Counted from the first letter of the stretch, positions 49,101 to 61,323 are shown. The stretch is 64,000 bases of DNA from Priapulus caudatus (GCF_000485595.1 NW_014577176.1:175942-239941), one strand, 5' to 3'. The notes: a model not told the origin generated them from the sequence alone. Numbers and translations are program-made.

Positions 49101-52100
49101 AGCTTCCGCTCGATCGACCGCATCTTCTCTATGATGGTCGTCGCCGCGTCGTCGTCGTGCTGCAGCGTCTCGGACGCGCGGGCGACGGTGGCGACGACGC
49201 GGGTCGCGCGCGCTCCTAGCGACGTCGCCGCCTCATCCAGCGACATGATGCGCTGCACGACGTCCGCGCTCGCCTCCCCCGCTGCGTCGACGATGCGCTC
49301 CATGCGCGTGAGGGCGCCACCGTCGTCCTGCTCGCGCGCGATCCTGACGGCGGTGGCCTGGGCGGCGTCGACGATCCTCGCCGTGACGTGAGCCCTGGTG
49401 AGCGTCGCCCGCCCCGTCGCCTCGTGCTCCACGCCGCCGGCACGCTGCCGTAGCGCCGACACGCCTGCGACGACGTCACGTCGCCACGTCGCCAGCTGCG
49501 CGTGCGCGGATGCGTTAGCGGCGGCGATGTCGTCTCGCAGCCGCGGTACGTTGATGGGCGTCGCCGTGCTGTTGTCTGCGATCGTGCGCGCCCGCGCCAG
49601 CGCGTCTGCAGCGTCCGCCGTCAGCGCCGGCACGTCGGCAGCGTCGGACAGCGCGGCGGTGATGGCGGCGTCCGCCTGCTCAGCGAGAGTCTCCGTCGTC
49701 TGCACGGACACGAGCGCCGCCGTGTATGACGTCATAGCGTCGACCGCCTCACTGCCGATGTGGGCGACCGAATCAAACTCTCCTGCGATGTCTCTGGAAT
49801 CTGCCTCCAGCTCGGCGATGAAGTTACCTGCGGCACTCACCTACAGATGTGAGAGAGAGAGGAGAGAAGTTACCTGCAGCACTCACCTACAGATGTGTGA
49901 GAGAGAGGAGTTACCTGCAGCACTCACCTACAGATGTGAGAGAGAGGAGAGTCTGTGCATGGGAGCATAGAACTATTAGAAGCTGTGTAGTATACGTGTG
50001 TGAGAATGAGAGACAGTGTCCGTGTGTATGTAAATTAGAGTCTACCTGTCTACCTGTGTGCTGCACGTACCTGGTCGTTCACCTCGCCGATCATCTTCCC
50101 CAGGCTCTCGGTTCTTGCCTTCAGCCGACCCGTTGTTCGCTTCCACTCCTCCAGGATGTCGTCTGCGTCAATGAGCATATAGGTGGCGTTGCGGTAGATC
50201 GTCTGCGACGTGCTGCTGATCATGGAGGTGACATTGAGAAGGTCGAGAGCTTCAGCAAGGATCCCATCCACCTGCTCCATCTGAATGAGATGTTTCACGA
50301 TGAATACTGCCCCGTGACTACTCGCACAAGGGTTCAGGGAATCATTCACTTATTCATACATTCAAACGTCGTCTTTTACATAAAGTGTGAATCTAGTGCA
50401 GAAGTCTAGTGTTAAGTCAAGCACAAAGCTCTAGTATCAAGTCAAGCATAAAGGTCGAGTGTCAAGTCGAGCACAAATTCCAGTGTCAAGTTGAGCACAA
50501 ATTCTAGTGTCAAGTCAAGCACAAAAGCTAGTGTCAAGTCAAGCAAAAAATGCTAGTGTCAAGTCTAGCACAAAAATCGAATGTCAAGTCAAGCACAATA
50601 GCCTAGTGTCTCTGTCTCTCCGTACTTCCTCGGCTACTATGTTTTATCGTGAGTATAGGAATCATGACAAACCTTCGCGTGTATGACAGCGAGTAGCTGC
50701 TCTATCTGCACCGTCTCCAGCTGTGTCTGCAGCACGCCGCGATGACGCTCCGTCACGTTAGCAACCATCTCCTCCAGCAGCGTTCGCAGGGCTTCACCTA
50801 GGGTCCGGGTTTCGTTGACCTTGCTCTCCAGGCCGGTAGCGAGTTTCCGCAACGCACTGATGTCCTCGAGGACCCCGCGAACGTTGTCGACCTCAGCCGA
50901 GACTTGCTGCGGAAAATCAAGTATTTAATTAGTTTATATTATTATAATTATTATAATTATTATCATTAATCATTGTGTTGAATGAGTATTACAGTATTGC
51001 CCATCAGGTGATCAGGTCAGGTCAGCCTCGGTTAGTAAAACTTACTCGTCAATGAAATAGTTATCATTATTATATTCATTATTAAATTAGTTCATTCATT
51101 CATTTATTTATTCATTAATTCATTCATTCTCTCTACCTGCTGCTCTAGAGTAAAGTTCAGAGTGATCTCATGGTCGGAGATGTGCAGCAGCTGCAGCTGT
51201 CTGTCTGAGGCATTGGCGTAGCGCTGTACGTCGGCAACTTTATCATGATAGCTGGCGTTCGCCTCCAGCTGTATCACTAGCAGCTTGTCGGCTTGCTCCC
51301 AGAACAACTCGCTCCTAACGCGAACAATCTCATCGGTTCATTGAATGTAATGCTTAACCAAAAATTACAGTTCATCATCTTTTGTAAAGCAAAGACTTGC
51401 ACTTTATTGTCCCTGGAGGCAATATTTACAGACGCGGTAGCGTGCCTGGCACAAGCCGAACTGACGCTGCCTTCATGGTTCACTCACCTGTCCACTATAC
51501 CTGTCGTCTGTAGCGACGCTTCATGCTCCACTCACTTGTCCACTATACCTGTCGTCTGTAGCGACGCTTCATGGTTCACTCACCTGTCCACTATACCTGT
51601 CGTCTGTAGCGACGCTTCATGGTTCACTCACCTGTCCACTATACCTGTCGTCTGTAGCGACTGTGCGACGCTGGCGTCACGCGTGCGTTCTATGCGGGTG
51701 ACAAGGCGGTCTAGCTGGCGACGGGAGAGTGGCGCCTGCGCGGTGAGAGCGCGCACCTCCCGCTGCATGCGGTTCAGCTGACCCGTCGTCGTTCCGAGGA
51801 AGGCCACCGGCTCCTCCAGCTGACTCTCGATCAGCAGCAGGTAGAAGTCGTTGTCAAGGTAACGCGACAACTCCTGGCTCTCGTTCCAGCAGCGGAGCGC
51901 GCGTGACGTCAGCTTGCTGATGGCTTCGCCGACGGACGTGTGGCATTCACCTGCCGACGACACAAGCGTGCAAGGTTAGGCTACATAGCTCCTCTTCATA
52001 CATGCATGCATGCGCGGTGGGCAAAAAATACCAGTGGGACGTCAACCGTCGACGTCAACTAACCATCAACAGAGGGTCAAAAATGGAAGTTTTTCTTGAC

Positions 52101-52339
52101 ATCACATTCACGTCGTATTGACATCACATTCACGTCGTATATTCACTTACCTTCTTGTATCTTTTTTAAACACTGGTACTGTGCATATTCGATGGATTAG
52201 CTGGATTTATAATGATACAATTCCCTGTCTAATTTCTTTTATCTTTGATTTCTGCTGCCGAGACCTTTTACCTATAATGCTTTGCGCGTTTGCTGCACGA
52301 TGAACACATGCAACCACACACACACACGCCACAACAGCA

Positions 52340-52405
<66 letters not shown>

Positions 52406-55400
52406 CCACGAACACACAAACACACACACACACGTACATACATTTATACATGCATACTAACATTGCACGCACATGGCAAAATTTTGACAACCGTACGTTT
52501 GCACGTGCCGTAGCCATGCCAGTTGATAGGGGGTCTGGGGGCATGCCCCCCCGAAAATTTGGAAATATTTAAGCCATTTTGCGTGCCAATATTTGAGCCG
52601 TTTTTGGGGGGCGACCGCCCCACCGCCCCCCCCCCCTGGCTACGCGCCTGCCCTTCCTNNNNNNNNNNCGTTTTTAAACACTGGTACTGTGCATATTCGA
52701 TGGATTAGCTGGATTTGTAATGATACAATTCCCTGTCTAATTTCTTTTTTCTTTGATTTCTGCTGCCGAGACCTTTTACCTATAATGCTTTGCGCGTTTG
52801 CTGCACGATGAACACATGACGTTACGCATTGCTATTTATTATGTATTTATTGAAGATAACATAAATAATGAACATAATTAACATGATTACCGTAAGAAGT
52901 CAACAAATTAATTTAAAGTTAATTTTAACTGACAATAAAAAGTGATCAATGTATTTGATTTCTTGTCGATGTCGAGGTGACATTTCTCTCAAATGTCGCA
53001 TTGATTGATGTCGCACGGACGTCAAAATCACATCAATCGACGTTGTGTTTTAAAAACGACCAATATACGATGGTCAAAGATACCCCCTTTACCCTTCTCC
53101 GATCACAGCAGTGCTACCTGTATATATCTAGAGAGAGAGACCGTCGATTACTCACGGCCTGCAGGTGTTGCAATTACCTTTACAGCACACCTGCCCACGC
53201 CGTATGGCATATGTACCTCAGGGCCGTATCCAGAGGTAAATTTTGTAGGAGGCAAATGTTGTGAGTTAAAGGAAAAAGAACAAGGAGCGAAGCGAGCCAA
53301 TAGGGCGTGGGGTATCGGGCCCGCTTAAGGGCCCCAGAAGCCAACGGTTATATGGTGCTCTGTCAGTCTGTGGTGCATTCTCTGCATATATTACATCTAA
53401 ATTCCCATTTCAGCTGAGGGACTACGAAATTTTGTAGGAGGCATTTGCCTCCTATTGCTTCATGGTAGCTACGGCACTAATGTGCCTGCGCGGAAAGAGC
53501 GCAGTATTCACGGCCGTACACTAACGATCGATGAGCCGGTTGTCATCAGGAGCAACATTGTACGTGTTACTATAAACCCAGCGTATGGAATCTCGCTACG
53601 TATGTGTAATAATTGCACGCACCACAGACCCTGCAGCCTTCCGTTCCGAACTCAAAGTAGAGCGGCTGACACTGGTCGCAGCGGCGGCCGCCTATGCCAG
53701 GCTTGCAGCGACACTGTCCGTCCGTCCTGTCACACGGCTCGGCGATGTCAACCGTGCCTATCGGGTCGCAGCTGCACGTCTGAAGCGGGAGGGGAGAGCA
53801 TATGTCATACAGTAGATACCTTGACTTCACACAGACGCCTCTTAGTATATCCGCCATTCCAGTATTTTCAATATTATCCAAGCATTTAGTAAACATAGAA
53901 TGCGTGAATTCAACTCTTCTGTATCTTCTGCAGTGATCTCAGCTTCATCTGGACAGGTCGGGTAAATGTACCGATTAAGCGGTGGTCCCGATTAACCGGT
54001 GAACACAACAACGTGCGCGAGAATTATTTTTCAAAGACATATGTCATTTAATTATAATCGATGTACCCGTTTATCCGAGGCCCGATAAAGCGGGGACTTC
54101 TGCAGTTGATTTCGAGGTGCTCATGGCAGCCTCACTCGTCGTCTATTTACCTGGCACGGCTGTGTAGGTAGTCCCCAGTAGTTGATCTCACACTGGTCAC
54201 AGAGTTCATCCAGCACGTGCAGGCGACATCTGCACGATCCGTCTTGCTCCAGACAGTGAATTCCCTCCAAACTGCCATGCTCGTTACATTCACATTCGCG
54301 GCAGCCTGCAACCGTCGCCATGATGATATGATGATTATAATCTACATCGTTTTATCTTGTGATATTGCGTTGTCACCAACCAGAGACCTTTTTTGTTAGT
54401 GTTTGGACTGTGTTGCTATTCGGTACTAGAATTGCTATCGTCATGTGCCGTATTGGTTCTAATGTGATTATTTAAATGATTCTTCTAACTAATATTATTA
54501 TAGAATACTCTACAGTATTGTTATTATTACTACTATTATTATTATTATTATTATTATTATACACACACAGAAATGTAAACTTAAAGGTAAACGGTAAAGT
54601 TAAAAATGGTTGCACTGTCTGGTTAGATATTTATCTGTATTCTGTCTAGTGTCGTCTGCATACCAATAAATCGGCTGTCAAAATATCCCCAGTATCCCTC
54701 CTCGCAGTGTGAGCAGATTCTGGTACCAACACCTGGGTGACACTCACACTGGCCTGTCACCTGGTCACAAAGCTGGCTCGTTGACCCTTGATTGTCGCAG
54801 TCACACAGTTGACAATTCTGTTAATATAAAAATGATAATATATCGTGGTAACGTGTAATTATACTAATTTGCAATTAGTGCGAATTGGTAATTGGGTGAT
54901 TATAGTTTGCGAACCTTTGCAAAACGCATTTTCGTAATTGAATTTTCGCATCATTAATTGGCGGTTTCTAACGCGATTTGTCGCATGCGCTGAATATCGG
55001 CAGTGTGTGTAAGCTGTAACGCTTCCTTATTTCATGTGTCATGCGAACGCACGCAGACATACATGTCATCAACCGTTTCTCTCGCTCTCGCTCATCATCA
55101 TCATCGTGTGATCAGCATCTCACCTGCAGCGTCGCGTTGCCATAGAAACCGAACGAGCACTGATCGCAGTTGTTTCCCATCGTCTCGAAGCGGCAGTCGC
55201 GGCATCGTCCCGACACGCCGTCGCACACGTCGCTGTTTCCGCTGCAGTCGCATGGCCGACACGTACCGCCAGGTGTCGCTGGGTTGCCGTAATAGAAGTC
55301 GTCGCATCTGTTACACAGCTCCGTCACGTAACCAGGGTTACAGTCGAGGCAGCGCACGCTGTTGCCCATGGCAACGCACACGCTGCTGTTGACGCGTGGC

Positions 55401-58400
55401 TCGAAGCAAGGACACTGCCGACAGTCTCCGGGCGTGCCTCTTGTCGCGTCGCCATAGTAACCGTCGGCGCATCGCTCGCAGTTCTCGCCGTCCGTGTCGT
55501 GTCGGCAGTCGACGCAGCGGCCCGTCGCCTCGTCGCAGACGGCGGCGTGTCCGTGGCAGTCGCACGGCACGCACTCACCGAGAAATTTATGGACGTCGGC
55601 ATCGACGCGACGGTTACCGGCGGCGCACGCCTCACACGACGTTCCCTCGTAAGCAAACCCGCATGCGCACTGCTCCACGCTGATCGCTCGCCGCGACGTC
55701 CGCAGAGACGTCGCCCGATCCACCGTGAAGTCGCGCATGCGCAGTGCGTGCGGCTGCAGGAAGAAGGATGCGGGCAGGAGGAAGCTGCGGACGTCGCTCA
55801 GCGCCAGCAGGAACTCCGCTCGCGACGCGTTCACGCTGCTGGCAACACGCCAACTCGTGTGCTCCATGACGATACCGACACGCGTCGCGTTGCCAGGCGA
55901 CACTTCCGGCAGATCACCGACGAGGTCGATGCCGAGGTTGCCCCTGATGACGACCGTCGGCTGCTGCAGCGGGATGCCGAGGAAGTTAGAGTCGAGCTCG
56001 GTGTAGTTGATGGTGAATTCCAGCCGCCCGCCGACATAGAGTAGCAGGTTGCCCCGCAGCGCTGGTACATCCCAGTACATGCCGTCACCGCCCGGCAGGA
56101 CGACCGCCACGCTGTCATCGTCATCGTCGCCCACCGTCGTCGCGTTGAAGTCGATGCCGAACTCGAATCCTTGCTCGTCGACGATGGACCACGTGTCGTA
56201 GTCGCGAAGATGGTCGGTGCGCAGGTAGAGACCGAATGCGGCTGCGCATCTGCTAGTGACGCCCATGCAAACACACTCCAGACAGCCGCTAACGTGCGAC
56301 TCCGCATTAGAGAAGGTGTGCTCGACGCACTCGTCACAGATGGCGCCACTGGTTAGCGGCTTGCACTCGCACTGTCCCGTGAGCGGGTCGCAGGCCGGGG
56401 TTGCGCTCCCAGCGACGTCGCAGCCACAGGGGGCGCACCCGCCGCCGGAGAAATGTTTGAATCCGTCGCTACAGCGGGAGCAGTCGTCGGCCGTCACTCC
56501 CGGCCGACAGCGACACTCTCCCGTCAGCGGGTCGCACTGTGTGGCGACGGCGCCCGTGATGTTACACGCGCATGCGCGGCAGCCGCTTCCGGGATCGAAT
56601 CCCCAATGGTCGGCAACGCACTCGTCGCAGCGTTGACCTTGCGTGTTTGCCGGACACTTACACTGACCGCTGACCGGGTCGCACACAATGCCTGCTCCCG
56701 TGCAGTCGCAGGCGCGGCAGCCGCGTGCCGACAAGCCGTAATGATCGACGTCACACTGGTCACACTTACGGCCGGCGACGCCCTGCTTACAGGCGCACTG
56801 ACCTCCGTACGGCTCACACGTGCTGTTACTGCTGCCCAGGCCGTGACACTCACACGGCGTGGCGCCATCTAGGTAGTGCGCGACGAGAGAGAACGCCCTC
56901 GCGCGGCAGTACCCGTCGACGTCGTCGGCAAAATCGTCGGCGACAACGTCGCAGCGGAATGTGAACTGCTCGGCGTCGGCCGGACCCAGCAGCTCCGTCG
57001 GCGAATAGAATTCTGCCGGCAGCGCCGACAAGCGGTCGAGCAGCAGCGTACCTCCGTCCGTCTGCGTCTGTATGCGCACGCGGTAACGTCGCCCCGCAGC
57101 CAGCACAAACATCGCCGGCCGACCGAAGTCACCAACAGCCTTGGAACACCAGGCTGTCGCGCAGGCCGGAAGTACGACGTCGGCCTGAATGAGCTCTTCT
57201 TCTCGCGACGACAGCTCGACGGTGGCGATGGCGCTAGTGTCGATGATGTAGCGCAGGACGACGTAGAAGTCGCCAGAGAAACCGTCGGCGACGGAGAGCG
57301 ACGTACGCAGACTGACGTTTCCCGTCAGCGTCGCGTAGCCGAACCCCCGGAAGCCCGCATGCTCGGCGACGTTGCGCGAGAACGACAGAGAGTTGATGTC
57401 TTCTGCCTCGGCGCGCATGAAGTGAAGGTCGGGCACGAAGAACCCGCGGCGGGGGCGATCGCAGCGCCCCCCGTCGACGTTCGCCCGACACTCACACGCG
57501 CCCGTCCGCTTGTCGCAGCCCTTGCTGGTGGCGCCCCCTACGTCGCACGCGCACTGCAGACATCCGTCGGCATGCGACGCGACGAGATCGTAGTATCCGT
57601 CACTGCAGACGTCGCATCGTCGGCCGGTGACCGCCGGTCGACACGGACATTGTCCGGTGACGGGGTCGCATTCGTCACGTGCGTCCAGCGTGCCGGTTAC
57701 GTCACATCTGCAGGGCGAACATCCGGCGGCGTTAGCGGCGTCAAGCTCGTAGAATCCCGGCCGACACACGTCGCACTTCACTCCTCCGACGTTCGTCTTA
57801 CAGTAGCAGTCGCCAGGCCGCATGTTCCGCTGTGCCGCCTCGTCCTGGTCGGCCACGCATGCGCCGTGCGCCACGCCCAGCGCCGCGTTGCCGGCCGCAG
57901 CCCCCGCAGTATCGCAGTCGCACGGAACGCAGGCGTCAGCGTCGAACGCCGATCGACCGACGGGCCGGTAGAAGAACGTCGCACATCGCTCGCAGTTCAC
58001 TCCCGTCGTGTTGTGGGCGCAGTCCCGGCAGAGGCCGCCACCAACGCGCTCTCCGCCGACGCTGATGCTGCCGCGGCGTGCAGCGACGGCGGCGTCGTAG
58101 TCGCATGCGTCGGCATGGTCGTGACACTGACATCGCTCGCAGGGCCGACCCTCGAGGAACAGCTGCTGGTTGTAGAGTGGCAGACACGCGTCGCACAGCT
58201 CCCCGCTAGTGTTGCCGCCGCAGACACAGCGGAACACGCCCGTGCCCGCGTCCCGCTCGCATCCCAGCGCCACGCCGCTACACACGCACTCCGCCCACAC
58301 CTGCAGCTCCCGCACGGCGTAGTGCTGGAACGCGTCGCCGGCGCCCCCTAGCGTCGCGTCGATGTCGTAGAAGCGCGCGCGCACGAAGCGTGTCGCCGAC

Positions 58401-59029
58401 CAGCCAGGGACGTCGGCTGCCGTCTTGAAATCAAACAGTACCTGCTCGTTCTTACTCGCGGGCGTCACTCGCGCAAACTCCGTACAGATGACGCTGGTAG
58501 GGTTACGTGGTCGCGACAGCGCGCCGACGCCGAACGCGTTACGACAGTCGTCCTCCGCCGACACCTTGTACGCCCACGGCTGGAAGGTGGCGCCATCTAG
58601 CGACTTGTCGATGGCGACGCGGCCGGGTCGTCGGGCGTCGCCCATCAACAGGATTATTTCCTCGACCCGGAACTCCTGGTGAAGGTCAATTATGATGACA
58701 GTGTCGGCTTCCGGTGGTCGGAACCCTCTCTCGCGCAGACGCTCGCGCGACGCGCTCTGCCACCAGGTGTCGCCGCTGCCGTCGACCATGAGTTCTGGCG
58801 GGTGTGAGGATTGCGAGTCGGAAGCGTCGCAGACGTCCTCCATGCGTAACGACGAGCTGATGATGATCTCACTGTGAGGATAGAACGTTTCCGGCGCGTC
58901 GGCGCCGCACGTACCCTGAGCCGTGATTGGTCGGTTTAACGCCATGTTCACCGGGATGCTGCCGACGTCGCCGACAAGCGGCGCGACGACGACGACGGCG
59001 ACGAGGAGGAACGAGGCGGCGACGTGCAT
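46127..59029 (-). CDS. Laminin alpha chain (complete, 9 exons, ~3008 residues)
   Basis: Secreted basement-membrane protein that trimerises with beta and gamma chains. Exons: 59029-55124, 54817-54664, 54305-54151, 53779-53623, 51950-51632, 51314-51137, 50906-50673, 50280-50071, 49840-46127; every phase joins. Order: signal peptide (FLLVAVVVVAP), laminin N-terminal domain (about 30-250), four and a half EGF-like (LE) modules, a domain-IV block (EDINSLSFSRNVAEHAGF...), more LE modules, a laminin IV-A block (GDGMYWDVPALRGN), and about seven further LE modules. The long arm opens with CRVCGECHTS, then roughly 600 residues of heptad-like coiled coil, then five LamG domains (G-GC spacing, YVGGLP, FLGGDG, VYLGGTP, LYIGGVP, LYLGGAP). 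LG domains prove an alpha chain. The short arm with two different domain-IV types fits alpha3/5 better than alpha1/2. The N-terminal domain lacks the usual YCKL after its first cysteine. Exons 1 and 9 are unusually large and GC-rich. Confidence 0.95.
49823..49951. repeat. 41/46-bp minisatellite overlapping a laminin splice acceptor
   Basis: Three tandem copies with starts at 49823, 49869 and 49910. On the minus strand each unit has a CT-rich tract, ATCTGTAG, then GTGAGTGCYGCAGGTAAC. The copy nearest the gene body is the acceptor and first 18 coding bases of the last laminin exon. Unit lengths of 46 and 41 are not multiples of three. Confidence 0.92.
50405..50612. repeat. 25-bp minisatellite in a laminin intron
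   Basis: About eight diverged copies of a unit like CTAGTGTCAAGTCAAGCACA with four or five variable bases, between the exons at 50673 and 50280. Confidence 0.9.
51462..51661. repeat. 48-bp minisatellite overlapping a laminin splice donor
   Basis: About four copies with starts at 51479, 51527, 51575 and 51623. On the minus strand each copy holds the last 30 bases of the coding exon (CAGACGACAGGTATAGTGGA) followed by a splice donor (ACAG|GTGAGT). The outermost copy is the real end of exon 51950-51632. Confidence 0.93.
52315..52433. repeat. (CA)n microsatellite
   Basis: About 110 bases of mostly perfect CA repeat in a laminin intron, in the segment present next to only one of the two duplicated gap flanks. 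Confidence 0.95.
52500..52658. mobile_element. MITE-like element truncated by the gap
   Basis: It contains GGGGGCATGCCCCCC as in the element at 26322 and ends near GGCTACGCGCCTG, which is inverted relative to GTGCCGTAGCC at the start. The Ns follow directly, so the right flank cannot be examined. Confidence 0.55.
53219..53479. mobile_element. MITE-like element in a laminin intron
   Basis: Starts CAGGGCCGTATCCAG and ends with GTAGCTACGGCACTAATGTG-type sequence that is an imperfect inverted match. Internal direct repeats of TTTTGTAGGAGGCA are visible near both ends. No coding capacity. Confidence 0.55.
54533..54560. repeat. (ATT)n microsatellite
   Basis: A short run of TTA/ATT trinucleotides in a laminin intron. 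Confidence 0.9.
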
Positions 59030-59107
59030 GTTGGCTATGGTCGTTAGCGGTCGTCTGCTGGTTGTCGACGGTCGTCGTCTGTCTACGATGTTACTACTGC
59101 ATTAACG

Positions 59108-59486
59108 TTGTCGTCGTTTTACGTTACCTATGTTGTACGTTACCTATGTTGTACGTTACCTATGTTGTACGTTTCCTATGTTGTACGTTACCTATGTTGT
59201 ACGTTTCCTATGTTGTACGTTACCTATGTTGTACGTTTCCTATGGGTACGTTACCTATTTGCCTACGTTACATATGTTGTACGTTACCTATGTTGTACGG
59301 TTACCTATGTTGCTCGCTTACCTATGTTGCTACGTTACCTATGTTTGTACGTTTCCTATGTTGTACGTTACTATTGTTGGTACGTTACCTATGTTGTACG
59401 TTACCTATGTTGTACGTTACCTATGTTGTACGTTACCTATGTTGTACGTTACCTATGTTGTACGTTACCTATGTTGTACGTTAGCT
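59108..59486. repeat. 16-bp minisatellite just upstream of the laminin start codon
   Basis: About 23 copies of TACGTTACCTATGTTG, some with TTTCC replacing TTACC and a few with one-base indels. It begins about 80 bases upstream of the laminin ATG and so lies in its 5' untranslated region or promoter. Confidence 0.95.
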
Positions 59487-59924
59487 TGCTTCGTGGTGTA
59501 GCATAGTTGACTTGATATCTCTTGTTATATGTCGCTGGGTGTCTCTTGGTTCGTACGCAACCGTGACGGACGAGACAACGTGTGGGTGACTATGTGGAGC
59601 CGTTCGTTCTGCGCGCTATTTTACCTTACAGGTCACGATGCTACCGTTTTATCACTCCAGACTCATGGTGAGCTTCTACACTGTTGTTCACCCTGGCTAT
59701 CCCTGGCTTGGCTTACTCCCTGCTGTTCAACGTTGATGTTCCTTCTTCACTCTATCGAAAGATCTATATTGTGTCACGATGTACGTGGACGAGCGTGGAT
59801 GTCATGCACATCTATCTTGTACGTATGATAGGGACACACGTCATCTAGTACTGGTTGTTGAATGCATGCTGATTCGATGAACCCGCCTCTACAGCTGCAT
59901 GGTAATACACACAGTGCAAGAGAT

Positions 59925-59987
<63 letters not shown>
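59925..59987. repeat. (GA)n microsatellite
   Basis: About 60 bases of nearly uninterrupted GA dinucleotide repeat. Confidence 0.95.
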
Positions 59988-59989
<2 letters not shown>

Positions 59990-60795
59990 TCGTGAGCGAG
60001 GCTGTAACAAGAACACGGTGACATCTGCTGCCGCGGCTGGTGACGCATATTTTAGACACATATTGAATAAGCGCTGGTTGCGCGATCACCACCAACCTGT
60101 AACAGCTGGCGACCTGTGTACCTGCTGCCAATACTTCATAGGTAGCTTACCTGTATTTCTCACGCTATACATACCCCTGACCATTTCTAGATGGGCATTG
60201 TGAATAGATGGAAAACCGGTGGTAACTGAGTTAAGATGAGTGCACTACACGGGACGCTACAGTAGTGCACTACATGTAATGTACATGTTCATGGCCATCA
60301 CAAGCTCTGATGGATTCGCAGAATTGGCAGATATTTCAGAAAACAATGAAAGGAATGGATCGTAGTCTCTTTAGAGGGAAAGCAGGAGTGAGAGGGCAGC
60401 CGCCCCTTGGATTTTAAAGAAAGGTTTAAAAATATCAATAAACAATATAAAAGTCTGTTAACTGTTAATAATCTAATAATAAATGTAAATCATCGTGTAT
60501 CCATCCATCCAACACTCGCCCTACACCCACACCCACCCGCCCCGCCACACTACCCACCCGCCCGCCGCGTTGCCATGTTTAGCTGAATGGTTTGATGAAG
60601 AAAGCATTCTACTTACTGTGCATCGTCACAGATGGTAGCTGTTTCTATCACGACACTGCCATGGGAGGTAATTATACGTATTTATTCTATAGGCGGCTTT
60701 GCCACTGCATGGCACTGTTTGTGTAGATAATGGGATGTGAATTAATTACCATATTTTGCGTTGATTTACATTTTACGCTGCACTCTCCGACATTA

Positions 60796-60811
60796 TTATT
60801 ATAATTTATTA

Positions 60812-60844
<33 letters not shown>

Positions 60845-60850
60845 TCATCA

Positions 60851-60891
<41 letters not shown>

Positions 60892-60905
60892 GTTGTTGTT
60901 ATTCC
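60796..60905. repeat. (ATT)n/(ATC)n/(GTT)n compound trinucleotide repeat
   Basis: Successive blocks of ATT, GTT, ATC and ATT repeats. Confidence 0.95.
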
Positions 60906-61195
60906 GTCGCAGACAGAGCTGATGCGTATCTTTCAAACACGTATCTTTCAATCTTATTTTACACCCCGCACGGAGTCAGGAGTGCTTTACGTACTGTGAC
61001 GTGTCCGACAATGATCTCAGCTTCTTATGTATGAATATCAAGAACCTACGTATAATGATGCATAGTTAGGTGTATATATGGTACTGTCGTGAAACGAAAA
61101 AAAGTCAATGAAATGTCATAAAAAATGTCAGCATGTGACGGAAAGGTTAATAACTAGTTGACTGTGAGATGAATAGAGTAATGCTGAAAACCCAA

Positions 61196-61247
61196 CATCA
61201 ACAACAACAGCAACAACAGCAGCAGTCACAACAGCAACAACAACAGC

Positions 61248-61323
<76 letters not shown>

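Larger units (their letters stand above)
52163..52818. other. 10-N assembly gap flanked by two near-identical 148-bp copies
   Basis: Bases 52163-52310 recur at 52671-52818 with a few substitutions and equal length. Between them lie a (CA)n array, a MITE-like sequence and the ten Ns at 52659-52668. It lies inside the laminin intron 51951-53622, so no coding exon is demonstrably lost. It looks like two unmerged alleles. Confidence 0.85.

Noticed and set aside
56876-58351. 491-codon open frame on the plus strand
   Set aside because: It is exactly antisense to GC-rich laminin EGF-like coding sequence, has no family motifs and an Arg/Val/Ala-heavy composition typical of a shadow frame.
59108-59506. 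Three overlapping frames with repeated YVVRYLCC-type peptides
   Set aside because: A 16-base repeat is not divisible by three, so all three frames stay open by repetition; there is no evidence of translation.
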